Numbered from the stretch's first letter, positions 52,519 through 61,802 are shown. The stretch: 64,000 bases of DNA from Rhizobiales bacterium GAS188 (GCA_900104855.1 FNSS01000001.1:6519001-6583000); one strand, 5' to 3'. Notes: generated by a model not told the origin, from the letters alone. Translations and numbers: made by a program.

Positions 52519-53532
52519 ATGACTATGCGGTCAGCATGGCGCTACACGCGCTTTCGCGCGAGCGTCGTCGCCGGACATCTTCGTCGGATGCGGCCGACGC
52601 TCCTGGGCTCCTGGACCGGCGGCGACCCGAATAGCGGCGGCAATCGGTGGGCCGTCTACGCGCATTATAGTCGGCAGGGGCGGGTATTCGACTACGTGCT
52701 TCATGCTCTGAAGGCGCTATGCGACGAAGGCTATCGGATCATATTCGTTACCAATTCGAGCAATTTCGATTCGGCTCAGATCGCGGCGGTGGCGCCGTGG
52801 TGTGCCAAGATCCTCAAGCGCCGGAATATTGGTTATGATTTCGGCGCATATAAAGAAGGAATCTTGAATATCGACGATTATTCGACGATTGAGAGTCTTA
52901 TATTGATGAATGATAGTGTATATGGTCCGTTATTTCCATTGGGCGATACGCTTGATCGTATGTCATCGGAGAAGGCTGACATCTGGGGCTTTACCGACAG
53001 TTGGGAGCACGCCTATCACGTGCAATCTTATTTCTATTGCTTCAACCGTCGGATTCTTGCGTCGCCTCATTTCCATAAATTTTGGCGCGGGATCCCTTTG
53101 ATAAACTACAAGAGGGCGGTGATTGAGCGACTCGAGATCGAGCTCACCCAATTTTTTCTTGATCGCGGCTACCATTTGACTGCCGCGTTCCCCTACAACG
53201 CCCTGGTCGATCGCTTTATGAGTTTACTCGCATCGGAGCAGCCCGATGAAATGGCTGAAACTGAACTCGAGTCAAAAGAGCGTCTGCGCACCCACTTTGC
53301 CACGGGGAGCAGGGTCAACTCCACCCACTATTTCTGGGAAATTCTTATCAACGAGTTTCGATACCCCTTTATCAAAGGGGAATTGTTGTCGCAGAATCCG
53401 TCTGCCGTCTATGGGGTGCATCGCTGGTACAACACAATTTCGAAACAGACCGAATATGACCCTGACCTGATCGTTGAGCACTTGAAGCATTCTCAGCGCC
53501 CAAGATTGTTCGGAATCGTCCCGCATACGTGA
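52519..53532 (+). CDS. Rhamnan-synthesis RgpF-family glycan protein
   Basis: The 337-residue product matches the RgpF family, which takes part in surface rhamnose-polysaccharide assembly. The core reads WAVYAHYSRQGRVFDYVLHA, RNIGYDFGAYKEGI and ILMNDSVYGPLFPL, followed by an aromatic-rich HVQSYFYCFNRRIL. There is no signal peptide. Codon use and GC are lower than in flanking core genes, which suggests transfer. A pyruvyl transferase and a 2OG oxygenase lie next to it on the other strand, which supports a surface-glycan islet. Confidence 0.85.
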   Translation: MTMRSAWRYTRFRASVVAGHLRRMRPTLLGSWTGGDPNSGGNRWAVYAHYSRQGRVFDYVLHALKALCDEGYRIIFVTNSSNFDSAQIAAVAPWCAKILKRRNIGYDFGAYKEGILNIDDYSTIESLILMNDSVYGPLFPLGDTLDRMSSEKADIWGFTDSWEHAYHVQSYFYCFNRRILASPHFHKFWRGIPLINYKRAVIERLEIELTQFFLDRGYHLTAAFPYNALVDRFMSLLASEQPDEMAETELESKERLRTHFATGSRVNSTHYFWEILINEFRYPFIKGELLSQNPSAVYGVHRWYNTISKQTEYDPDLIVEHLKHSQRPRLFGIVPHT

Positions 53533-53669
53533 GCTGAGGGGCGGATCTCACAGGCCTTGCTCAGACTCTCGAGCGGACTTTGGGAGCCCGTTTGAAAACG
53601 TGGTCATCGCCGGGGATGAGGCGCTGGCGTTTTCAAATAGGCTGCAGCCGGTCGTTCGAAGCATTCCTT

Positions 53670-54356
53670 TCAAATTCCGGTGTAGTCGTGAAGCTCTGCC
53701 GTGCGTCCCGGAGGCCACATCGTGCTTACCGACCCCGGCAGATGAAAAATGACATTCATGCTCCGCCGAGAACGACGGCAGCCCTCTGAGACCCGAGAGA
53801 CAGCGTGCCATGACGCGTGCGAGCGTGCGAGCACGACGGAATTCCCGACGATCGGCATGATCTCGCTCACGATGTCGGATGGATCAGCTGATCTCAATAT
53901 ACTTAGATATCCGCCGTTCTCCTTTTTCCATGACTCGTTGAAATACAACACGTGGGTCACGATTTTCTCTTTGAGGTCAAGGTGGGGCCCAAGCCAGGCG
54001 CCCGTTCCGTAGTGAACGACATTGATCTCCATGGGGGCGGTGGCGAGATCTCGCCCGGTGAGGCGCGTCATGGCGGCGCGATAGGCGGGGGAGAGCAGGT
54101 CCGAGGCCAGTTGCTTCCAAGCTGGACTGAGGTGCTCGGCGAACGATGGGGCATGTGCGCCCATATGGACGAGCGATCGAGCGACGTACTCATAGCTCTT
54201 CTCTCCGTCATAGCCGGCTACGGTTTTGAAATGGTCGCGCGGAAAGGACGCCGCGAGGGCCGCGGCGTCGCCGAATGAAAACAATCTATCGACGAACGCC
54301 CATCCGAAGGGTTCGGAAGCAAGCGCTTGGCGCCCAATTCTCGAAATATCAAGCAC
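53670..54356 (-). CDS. 2-oxoglutarate/Fe(II)-dependent oxygenase
   Basis: The 228-residue protein has a double-stranded beta-helix oxygenase fold with the iron facial triad HLD (H125, D127) and H184 (SWHAVSRV). R198 or a nearby Arg in GCRRSRRSMNVIFH would bind 2-oxoglutarate. It resembles the prolyl-hydroxylase-like 2OGFeDO branch. The substrate is unknown; the location, 65 bp downstream of a pyruvyl-transferase gene on the same strand, suggests a modified sugar or surface polymer. Confidence 0.82.
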   Translation of the reverse strand: MLDISRIGRQALASEPFGWAFVDRLFSFGDAAALAASFPRDHFKTVAGYDGEKSYEYVARSLVHMGAHAPSFAEHLSPAWKQLASDLLSPAYRAAMTRLTGRDLATAPMEINVVHYGTGAWLGPHLDLKEKIVTHVLYFNESWKKENGGYLSILRSADPSDIVSEIMPIVGNSVVLARSHASWHAVSRVSEGCRRSRRSMNVIFHLPGSVSTMWPPGRTAELHDYTGI

Positions 54357-54421
54357 TTCATTTCACTCCGGTTGTAGACGTCGCTTGCGATTGTTCAACA
54401 TGGCTGCACGCCGGATTGCCG

Positions 54422-55669
54422 TCACTTGCGCCTGCTCAAGCCGGAGCCGAATGCGGCTTTGCTTCCTGCGACAGGTGGGGCTTGGATCGGAGACTGACCG
54501 ATGTCATTGCAGACACCGGCGAGCCATCCGAGCATCTCCGACATGGCGTGATCCCGGTGAGAAGGATGTGGATTGACAGCCGTCCGCGCGACATCATCCC
54601 AGTATCGATCAAGGCGATCAGCGATTTCGACGACGCGCGGCTCGGTCCTTTTGCCACGTTCCAAGAGTCGTGGAATGGCTTCGAGGTCATCAATCAAGGC
54701 AACGCTCTCAAAGCCGGACAACAGTTCAAATTTTCGATCGGCAGGCAGGGGCGATACAGGGGCCCGCACCACCGGTACCCCATAGCTGAGCCCGGTGATG
54801 CAGGCATGGAGGCTTGATGCGATGACAAGCTCGGATCGGGCGATGATCTCGCTGATCAATTTTGGGTGGAGCCATGCCGAGGAATTGGCAACGCGGGCGT
54901 CGAGAGCTGGGAACGTTTCCGCACGATCACCGTGACACCAGCAGATCGGCAGAACCACTGCGGTCGCGTCCTTGAACGAACGCAAGATGGTTTCAATTGT
55001 CGAACGGTAGGTGGCAATGGCAGGGTTCGCTTGAATAACGACGTAGCGAGTTGCGATGCCAAGCGATCTGCGCCACTGGACATGGCGGTCACTGGCCTTT
55101 CCCAAAGGCCAGACTCGGGAGAGAGAAAACGCCGTGTCGGGCAGCGGCTGAATGTCGGCCTTCGGCGCCAATCTGGAAAGATAGACCTGGGAAGCGACAT
55201 CGCGGGCGCCGATGAAATGGCTTGCGGCAAGGACCCTTTGTATGACCTCCGTATACCAAGGCGCTGGAGGTGACCCTGTCCATGCGCCGACGGCATTCCA
55301 TATGACCGGCTTTCCGATCGTAGCCGCGAGAACTGCGGGAAGCAGCCAATAGGCGATTGGAACCTTGATCTCGCGAGAGACACGGACCGGGTAGTGCGTG
55401 TCAAAACGCACGATCTGGCCACCGCCGATGAGCATGGCGGCAAGCTTTGGAACCAGATTATGGATGTCGCTTACCGAGGCGACATCAAACGGCCAGGAGC
55501 GCTTCGATTTTCCGTTGGCGGAAATCGGGACTATCCGAATTCGCGGCTCGCGCCGAGCGAGAGCCGCGCCGGCGATCAAAGGAAACAGCAGATCTCCGTA
55601 ATTCTCGACATCAAATGTTCCGGTGATTCCAACATCGAGATTCAAATGACCTGTTTCGCGCAATTGCAT
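54422..55669 (-). CDS. Polysaccharide pyruvyl transferase family protein
   Basis: The 415-residue product fits the WcaK/CsaB family, which transfers pyruvate from PEP to sugars as ketals. The N-terminal GTFDVENYGDLLFPLIAGAA is the family hallmark. AMLIGGGQIVRF follows, then ELVIASSLHACITGLSYGVPVV with the catalytic-site His. The C-terminal 60 residues are less conserved. A surface-glycan role fits the RgpF-like neighbour. It starts at 55669, next to decayed DNA. Confidence 0.85.
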   Translation of the reverse strand: MQLRETGHLNLDVGITGTFDVENYGDLLFPLIAGAALARREPRIRIVPISANGKSKRSWPFDVASVSDIHNLVPKLAAMLIGGGQIVRFDTHYPVRVSREIKVPIAYWLLPAVLAATIGKPVIWNAVGAWTGSPPAPWYTEVIQRVLAASHFIGARDVASQVYLSRLAPKADIQPLPDTAFSLSRVWPLGKASDRHVQWRRSLGIATRYVVIQANPAIATYRSTIETILRSFKDATAVVLPICWCHGDRAETFPALDARVANSSAWLHPKLISEIIARSELVIASSLHACITGLSYGVPVVRAPVSPLPADRKFELLSGFESVALIDDLEAIPRLLERGKRTEPRVVEIADRLDRYWDDVARTAVNPHPSHRDHAMSEMLGWLAGVCNDIGQSPIQAPPVAGSKAAFGSGLSRRK

Positions 55670-55849
55670 TGATCCGACCAGGTCCTCTTGGGTCGCTAAA
55701 TTTGGAAGGTGAAACGAAGGCCGCCGGCCTCATCGGCGGCACGATCCCTGAAAGGACCGCTCGGCTCGCATCAGGCTGCGCCGATCCCGATCACTCTTTG
55801 CGCTCCGTCATCGTTTCCGCGGCCAGGACAAAACGTGATCTCGCGGGCG

Positions 55850-55960
55850 ACGTCAACCCTGTGGAAATCGCGGCTCCGGACGGGCTGGTCGGGCGCTTCA
55901 GCCTGCGTGAAGGTCTTCGCTTCCACAGCGGCGATCCGGTGACAGCACTCATCCGTCTCA
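55850..55960 (+). pseudogene. Fragment of a peptide-type solute-binding-protein gene
   Basis: The peptide PDGLVGRFSLREGLRFHSGDPVT is nearly the same as a segment of the intact binding protein at 59487 (PDGLVWRFNLRDGLRFHSGEP), and the DNA matches closely over about 75 bases around 55868-55942. Flanking sequence on both sides does not continue the alignment, so only an internal scrap survives. It is likely debris from a duplication or rearrangement. Confidence 0.65.
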
Positions 55961-55995
55961 CGCAGGCGAGACCTTTGCAAAACACGCAACGCTCG

Positions 55996-56046
55996 GTCAT
56001 CCCGGACGCGGCGCAGCATGACATGATGCGCTGCAGATCTGGGATC
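55996..56046. repeat. Long imperfect palindrome
   Basis: TCCCGGACGCGGCGCAGCAT and ATGATGCGCTGCAGATCTGG pair almost end to end around GAC. From memory, similar GTCCCGG...GCGCAGC hairpins are dispersed in Bradyrhizobiaceae genomes; this is not checked here. Confidence 0.5.
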
Positions 56047-56170
56047 AACCGCTTATCCTTTGAATATGGATCCCGTCTGCGCCGCACACTATCGTGCTGC
56101 AGTGCGCAGGGGACGACCCCCAATCCGCAATGGTCTCAGCTGCGGGAGAAGGAGGCGCCCGCCCGTGACG

Positions 56171-57226
56171 CTACGATTTCGATGTGGTCGGTCGCGCCGC
56201 GCTCCTCGCCTTTGGCTTCACTGCCGCCTTTGCCCTTGGCTGCGCCTGCTTGCGTTTCGGACCTGTTTTCATAGCTTCAGTCTTTGCCGCGGCGCTCTTC
56301 CGCTCAACCGTTGCTGCCGTCCTTGACACGATCAGCGCATCGCTGCCCGCCTCGGCCGCAGCGTCCGTTGCCACCATCTCAAGACCGAACAGCGCGGAAA
56401 TATCCTCAGCTGCATCGAGCACCTTCCCGGCGGCAGGTCCGGTCTTCGTCAAAGGCAGGGTCGTGTTCAGATTGGCCGTGAGATCTTTGCCATCGACGGC
56501 GCGGAGCTGGAACAGCAGCTCCGGCTTCTCGTCCAGCCGGGAGCCTACGCCATAAAGCACCGCCGCGACATGCTTGCACATCGATGCGGAGTCGGGGCAG
56601 CTGCAGGAAAATTTGATCTCGGAGGGCTTGGGAAACAAGCCTGTATCCTGGCGGCAGATCCGCTCCATGACTCCTTTGGAAAATCGGCCTTGCAAGAGCT
56701 CCACCAGTGAATCGATGCCGCCGGCGCAATCTTGGCACAGGGACTGCCAACGCGGCTTCGGCACCGACGCGATGCTGACCTCGACCTTGTAGATCGACGA
56801 TCCGCTGACCATCGCCTTCACCTCGAGCGACGCGATCTGCAGGTCGATCACCGAGCCGTTGCGGACATAGGAGCGGCCGCGAGGCAAGCGGTTTTCGAAG
56901 TCGCGATAGCCTTCCAGATTATCGCACCAGGCCTTGCCCCAGAACGTGGTGGCGATCGCACGTCCCTCGATGCTCACCGGTGCGACGGGGTGGCCCTTCT
57001 TGCGCAGCTTCTCGACCTGGAGCAGCGCACAGATGCTTGCACCAATCCCGATCTCGGCCGTAAGCTCGCCGTGGTCACAAGAGAGGTATTTATCACTGAC
57101 TTCATTACGGTCAGAGGGCCAGGGTATCCAAATGGTGGATATTGGAACGACGGCCTCGGCGGTCCACCAATAAAAGCTTGCCGTTACGACCATAACACCT
57201 GGCGCCTCGAGGTCGCTGGTAGCCAC
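56171..57226 (-). CDS. SWIM zinc-finger protein with replaced N terminus
   Basis: The conserved part begins near residue 72 with EKLRKKGHPVAPVSIEGRAI, then TTFWGKAWCDNLEGYRDFEN and NRLPRGRSYVRNGSVIDLQI. A SWIM motif follows (CSCPDSASMCKH, C-x-C...C-x-H), then a Lys/Ala/Pro-rich basic tail. SWIM proteins of this type bind nucleic acid and are usually encoded beside SNF2-family helicases. The first 71 residues (ASFYWWTAEAVVPISTIWIP and onward) do not look like the family, so the original 5' end was lost and the true start is unclear. A helicase remnant lies 1 kb upstream on the same strand. Confidence 0.65.
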   Translation of the reverse strand: MATSDLEAPGVMVVTASFYWWTAEAVVPISTIWIPWPSDRNEVSDKYLSCDHGELTAEIGIGASICALLQVEKLRKKGHPVAPVSIEGRAIATTFWGKAWCDNLEGYRDFENRLPRGRSYVRNGSVIDLQIASLEVKAMVSGSSIYKVEVSIASVPKPRWQSLCQDCAGGIDSLVELLQGRFSKGVMERICRQDTGLFPKPSEIKFSCSCPDSASMCKHVAAVLYGVGSRLDEKPELLFQLRAVDGKDLTANLNTTLPLTKTGPAAGKVLDAAEDISALFGLEMVATDAAAEAGSDALIVSRTAATVERKSAAAKTEAMKTGPKRKQAQPRAKAAVKPKARSAARPTTSKS

Positions 57227-57427
57227 CCTTATAGACCGTGGCGCTCGCCAACAAGACAGCGCACATCACCTTTGCTTGTCAGCGGAATGAAACTGCTGCA
57301 ATCTACGGGAATGTGGTTAAAGTTAGGAGCGGAACGCCATGGCAACACTCCACAATCTCCCCTCTCCGTCGTTTGACCCTATTCGGAATTCTGTACACGG
57401 AACACCGATTACCCTAGATTTGATGTA

Positions 57428-58249
57428 TTGATCCCCACGAATACGAATGCTCAAATAATTAAAACTAGGCAACTCGTATTTCAAAACGGATCTAGTTTGA
57501 TATTTCAAAATATTACGCTGCCATTTATCGCAGTTTATTCAGACGACGGGTATTTTGATGGTCCTTTTAAAGTAGGATATTCTTCAAATTTGAACCTCAA
57601 CGGAGCCAGCGGTACACCTCCGGCGCCGACACCGCCAACGCTCGCCGGGTGGGGTGCAAATGGAAACAACGGAGTGGCTGGTTCTAGAGGCCATGATGGC
57701 CTCCCCGGGGCTGCATTACCTCAAATTGTGTTCTTCGGTCGAAGGGCTTTTCTCGGCGAGCCTGGAAGATCTGTCGCAGCTAGGCCAGGGGACGTGCAGG
57801 CGCTTTTTAACTTCGACGGCTTGCGCGGCGGAGACGGCGGACAGGGCGGTGCGGGTGGACCTGGAACTGACGGCAATCAGGGTGAACCTGGAATAGACGG
57901 AGCCACGTGGTTCGAAACTTGGACCGAATGCCGGGCGGGTCCCGGATGGGGTGGTCGTGGCGGAGACGGGGGTTCTGGTGGCGTACCCGGACAAGGCGGT
58001 AATGGAGGGGACGGAGCGGACGTTTACATGTTCATTGACCCCGGCGTCGCCGCTATCTTTCGTGCAACCGGCGTTTCATTGGCTGGAGGTTGGTCAGGCA
58101 ATGAAGGGCCCTACGGACCGTCGGGGTTGCCCGGGAGGGGTGGACTAGGCGGAGCCAAGAGCGCCGGTTGCACAGCAGACCGCCCTGGGCAGCCCGGCCG
58201 TGTAGCCCCATCGTGCAGGTTTCCCGAACAGCACCGTCTCAATGGCTAG
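57428..58249 (+). CDS. Collagen-like glycine-rich protein, probably 5' frameshifted
   Basis: The 273 residues from a weak TTG contain a beta-rich start (LVFQNGSSLIFQNITLPFIA), then many Gly-X-Y triplets (GANGNNGVAGSRGHDGLPGA; GDGGQGGAGGPGTDGNQGEP; GGRGGDGGSGGVPGQGGNGG) and a Cys-containing C terminus. An ATG at 57339 with AGGAG upstream opens a 30-codon frame (MATLHNLPSPSFDPIRNSV) that stops just before this one. A one-base shift would join them into one protein. GC is low at the 5' end, unlike the neighbours. No signal peptide is seen. It splits the SWIM/helicase remnants and looks acquired. Confidence 0.6.
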   Translation: MIPTNTNAQIIKTRQLVFQNGSSLIFQNITLPFIAVYSDDGYFDGPFKVGYSSNLNLNGASGTPPAPTPPTLAGWGANGNNGVAGSRGHDGLPGAALPQIVFFGRRAFLGEPGRSVAARPGDVQALFNFDGLRGGDGGQGGAGGPGTDGNQGEPGIDGATWFETWTECRAGPGWGGRGGDGGSGGVPGQGGNGGDGADVYMFIDPGVAAIFRATGVSLAGGWSGNEGPYGPSGLPGRGGLGGAKSAGCTADRPGQPGRVAPSCRFPEQHRLNG

Positions 58250-58291
58250 AAGGGCACCTTGCTGGTCCAAGAGTACGACGGATTCGCTGAG

Positions 58292-59275
58292 CTAAATTGA
58301 CATCGTCCACTTCTGCTTCGGGTCAATCGCACCGCCGCACACACTCCGCTCGAACATTCGAGATCGGGCGATAGCGGCCCTCGACTGGGCCTTGACGAAG
58401 CCGCGGCACCCGCCGAGGTGAGGCCCGGAGTGATGCTTGCGAGGCCCTTGCCGGCGAGCACGCCGGCGCCACCGATCGTCGCCATGTTGAGGACGATGTT
58501 CCTCGACCGCTTGCTTAATCGGCTGCACATCCGTTGCAAACCGGAGGGTCAAGGCCCTAAAAGTATCAGCCATGTCCCACCTGACGAAACTCCATGTCCT
58601 ACTGTTGATCGCGGGCAGCTTCGCTGGCTGCGCCACGCGACAGTCCGGCACGAGCAGCGACAGAAGCTTGTCGCGGTTCGCCGCTCCGGAATACTCGCGC
58701 AAGGCCTGGCCGAGCGGCACATGCTGGGCCTTGGCCTGCGCCGACAGGCGGGTGGTGTAGGTGGCCATGAAGGCGAAGGGCTGCTCGGGATCGCGCCTGT
58801 TTTCGGCCAGGTTGAAATGCACGCGCCCAACCAGGTTCCAGGCCGGGTTCAGCTCTTTGAGAAAGCTCTGCAGCTCCATTCGGGCTGCGGCCAGAGAGGT
58901 GTCGAACGCTGCCCCGAGATCTGTCCACAGCGACCGCAGGACATCCGGGTTCAGATATTCGGCACCCGGCATCATGGGCGCCGTGAGCGCGAGGGAAGCG
59001 AGCTCTGCGTCGGTCGGCGGCGGGACCCGAGGCGCTCGACGACGATAAACACAATGCCCCGACATAACGCGCCGCGAATTCGCGCCACCAGATGAAGGTG
59101 GGCGGCAAGGCTTGCCCGAGCTCTGCCGCGCCAAGCCGCAAGAGACCGTGCCCCGTGCCCTGGGCAAAAGCCTCGGCAAGCCGCTTCGCGGCGTTGTCGT
59201 CCAAGTCGGAGCGTCAGCGGCCGCCTCGAGCAGAAGGTGCCCCTGCGGCGTCAGGCGTAAGGCGAGGGGGGGCAT
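58292..59275 (-). pseudogene. Decayed SNF2-family helicase gene
   Basis: Recognisable helicase N-terminal sequence is spread over several frames: ALRLTPQGHLLLEAA near 59250, then in another frame AKRLAEAFAQGTGHGLLRLG and PTFIWWREFAARYVGALC. Back in the first frame come PPTDAELASLALTAPMMPGA, WTDLGAAFDTSLAAARMELQ and HFNLAENRRDPEQPFAFMAT. At least two frameshifts are needed, and the ATPase motor domains are missing after about 58640. It is the expected partner of the SWIM protein, now inactive. Confidence 0.75.
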
Positions 59276-59486
59276 GGATATCGCACGATCCTTCGACGAA
59301 CCCGCTTATTGCGGACGGCACGCGATGACGGTGAGCTCGCACCACGTGGCGAGGTATGAAAGTAGCGAGGCATGAAATCAGCGGCAGGTTGCGTCTATCG
59401 CGGCCTGGGGCTGCTGCGCAACGGCGCAGCTTGCTTCAGCCGTCGATCACGCCCCACAATGGCTCGACCTTCTGGCAGGACACAAA

Positions 59487-61097
59487 ATGATGATGACGAT
59501 CGCAAGGCAAATTCGCGCACTGGCTCTCTCCGGCATTTCCGCCCTCGCACTGCTGGCCACGAGCTCAGTGATCCCCGTCGAGGCAGCCGCGCCGGCGAAG
59601 GTTCTGCGCGTGGCGCCGCATGCGGATCTTTCCCTCCTCGACCCGATGTTCGCCTCGATCGTGATCACGCGCGAATACGCCTTGATGGTCTACGAGACGC
59701 TGTTCGCCTGGGATGCCAATCTGCAGCCGCGCCCGCAAATGGTCGATAGCTGGACGACCTCGCCGGACGGGCTGGTGTGGCGCTTCAACTTGCGTGACGG
59801 CCTTCGCTTCCATAGCGGCGAGCCGGTGACGACGAGCGATGTGATCGCCTCTCTCAAGCGCTGGATGCAGCGTGATATCGTGGGGCAGAAGCTCGGCGCC
59901 GCTGCCGCCTCGCTCGATCGCATCGACGACAAGACCTTCGAGATCAAGCTCAAGCAACCGGTCGGCTATGTGCTGTTCGCGCTGGGTTCCGGCATCGGGC
60001 AGATCCCGGCCATCATGCGGGCCAAGGATCTCGAGGGCGATCCGGCAAAGCCGGTGACCACGGCCATCGGCTCCGGGCCTTTCACGCTGAACAAGGCCGA
60101 GACCGTCAGCGGCTCGCGCGTCGTCTTCGACCGCAACACCGATTACGTGCCGCGCCAGGAGCCGGCGAGCGGGCTTGCCGGCGGGCGCGTCGCGAAGGTC
60201 GACCGGGTGGAGTGGAAATTCATCCCCGATCCCGCCACGGCCGCCGCTGCCCTGCAGAACGGCGAGGTCGATATCTGGGAACAGCCCACTCTCGATCTGG
60301 TGGCGCTCATCACGCGCAATCCGCAGGTCAAGGTGAAGCCGCTGAGCAAGCTGAGCAACCAGGCGATGCTGCGCCCGAACTCGCTCTACCCGCCCTTCAA
60401 CGATCCGCGCGCCCGGCTCGCTCTCGCCTATCTCACGGACCAGGCCGATGTGCTGGCCGGCGGCTTCGGCGACGAGAAATGGTGGAAGAACTGCGCCTCG
60501 TTTTTCATTTGCGGCGGCCCCTTCGGCACGCAATCCGGCACTGATGCTTTTGGCAAGCCGAATATCGAGCTCGCCAAGAAGCTCCTGGCGGAGGCGGGCT
60601 ACAAAGGCGAGAAGCTGGTGATGATGTCGTCGAAGGATATCGCGCCGATCGGGCAGATGGCCGAGGTGGTCGCGGACGAGCTGACCAAGGCCGGCGTCAA
60701 TGTCGATCTCATCTGGTCCGATTGGGGCTCGGTCACCACGCGCCAGATCAACCGCGGCCCGCCGGCGCAAGGCGGCTGGAACCTGTTCGTGACGACGGCT
60801 TCGGGGCCGACCATGCACAGCCCCTTGACCAATATCGGTACCAACATGTCCTGCGACCAGAAGAACTTCGCCGGCTGGCCCTGCGACGACGAGGCGGAGA
60901 AGCTGCGCCAGGCCTTCCTCGATGCGCCGGACGATGCCTCGCGTCAGGGCGCGGTCGAGGCGCTCCATAAGCGGCTCGCCGAAATGCAGCCCTATCGGGT
61001 GCTCGGCCAATACGACCAGCCGATCGCCTTCAGGAGCAATGTCACGGGCCTTCTCGAGTCGCCCGTGGTCGTCTACTGGAACGTCGAGAAGCAGTAG
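59487..61097 (+). CDS. Peptide-type ABC substrate-binding protein (orphan)
   Basis: The 536-residue family 5 solute-binding protein has a signal peptide (ALALSGISALALLATSSVIP, cleavage near VEAA). The core features are LDPMFASIVITREYALMVYE, SPDGLVWRFNLRDGLRFHSG and TTAIGSGPFTLNKAETVSGS. Four cysteines occur in the C-terminal half (NCASFFICGG; MSCDQKNFAGWPCDDE). No permease or ATPase genes adjoin it within the window. A scrap of a near-identical gene lies 3.6 kb upstream. Confidence 0.9.
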   Translation: MMMTIARQIRALALSGISALALLATSSVIPVEAAAPAKVLRVAPHADLSLLDPMFASIVITREYALMVYETLFAWDANLQPRPQMVDSWTTSPDGLVWRFNLRDGLRFHSGEPVTTSDVIASLKRWMQRDIVGQKLGAAAASLDRIDDKTFEIKLKQPVGYVLFALGSGIGQIPAIMRAKDLEGDPAKPVTTAIGSGPFTLNKAETVSGSRVVFDRNTDYVPRQEPASGLAGGRVAKVDRVEWKFIPDPATAAAALQNGEVDIWEQPTLDLVALITRNPQVKVKPLSKLSNQAMLRPNSLYPPFNDPRARLALAYLTDQADVLAGGFGDEKWWKNCASFFICGGPFGTQSGTDAFGKPNIELAKKLLAEAGYKGEKLVMMSSKDIAPIGQMAEVVADELTKAGVNVDLIWSDWGSVTTRQINRGPPAQGGWNLFVTTASGPTMHSPLTNIGTNMSCDQKNFAGWPCDDEAEKLRQAFLDAPDDASRQGAVEALHKRLAEMQPYRVLGQYDQPIAFRSNVTGLLESPVVVYWNVEKQ

Positions 61098-61142
61098 CGA
61101 AGCGCGGTATCGTCGCGTAAGGCGTCACCTGCGGAGAAAGGC

Positions 61143-61700
61143 GTGACTGATAGGGAGAAACCTCTGGGCGACCTCGGCCGAAAGCTGCGGAGAATGCGCC
61201 TCCTGCGCGGCATGAAGCAGAGCCATCTTGCCGAGCTCATGGGCGTGAATCAGGCGACCGTGTCCCGCTGGGAGCGTGGCACGCTGAGCCTGTCCGAGGT
61301 GCAGCGGGCGACCGCGCAGCTTCTGCTCGCATCCCCTCCAGATCCGGCGCAAGACACCGCGCTGAAGCGCCTTGTGGAATCTTCAATGCGCAAGGTGCAT
61401 TTGATCTGCGATCGAACCCACAGGCTGCTTGCCGCGTCCCCGGCGCGCCAAACCGAATGGCAGGCCGACCCGGCCGAATTCCTGGGCAAATCCTTGCTCG
61501 TCTATGCCACCGCGGAGATCCTGGCCGCCGAGGCCACACTCGGCGAGCTCGGCTGGCATGAGGGGCGGCTGTCCTGCCTTGCCGTCGACACCGGACCCAA
61601 CGCCGATCCGGTCCTGCATATCCTGCCCGGACGGATGCTGTGGGAACGCATCGCGCTCGCGGACGGCACAGCCGGACGGCTCGTCACGACCATCACCTAG
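61143..61700 (+). CDS. XRE-family regulator with C-terminal sensing domain
   Basis: The 185-residue product has a Cro/CI-type HTH at the N terminus (LRRMRLLRGMKQSHLAELMG, NQATVSRWERGTLSLSEVQR). An alpha/beta C-terminal region (VHLICDRTHRLLAASPARQT) may be a PAS-like sensor. The start is a GTG at 61143, 45 bp after the binding-protein stop. It may regulate the flanking binding protein and MFS transporter genes, all on the same strand. Confidence 0.82.
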   Translation: MTDREKPLGDLGRKLRRMRLLRGMKQSHLAELMGVNQATVSRWERGTLSLSEVQRATAQLLLASPPDPAQDTALKRLVESSMRKVHLICDRTHRLLAASPARQTEWQADPAEFLGKSLLVYATAEILAAEATLGELGWHEGRLSCLAVDTGPNADPVLHILPGRMLWERIALADGTAGRLVTTIT

Positions 61701-61802
61701 CCCCGCGCAGCCGGCCTCGCTCGGGCGTTTGCGCATATTTTATGCGTGGCGGAGCTACTCCAGCCGTCGCAAGCCTTTCGCTCTCACGCGGAAGGAATGC
61801 CA

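Noticed and set aside
56131-56160. Half of the CCTTCTCCCGC palindrome (GCGGGAGAAGG at about 56142)
   Set aside because: No pairing arm nearby, so it does not count as a further copy of the repeat family.
59276-59486. Possible gene between the helicase remnant and the binding protein
   Set aside because: Only an out-of-frame-like open frame is present, overlapping the binding-protein start.
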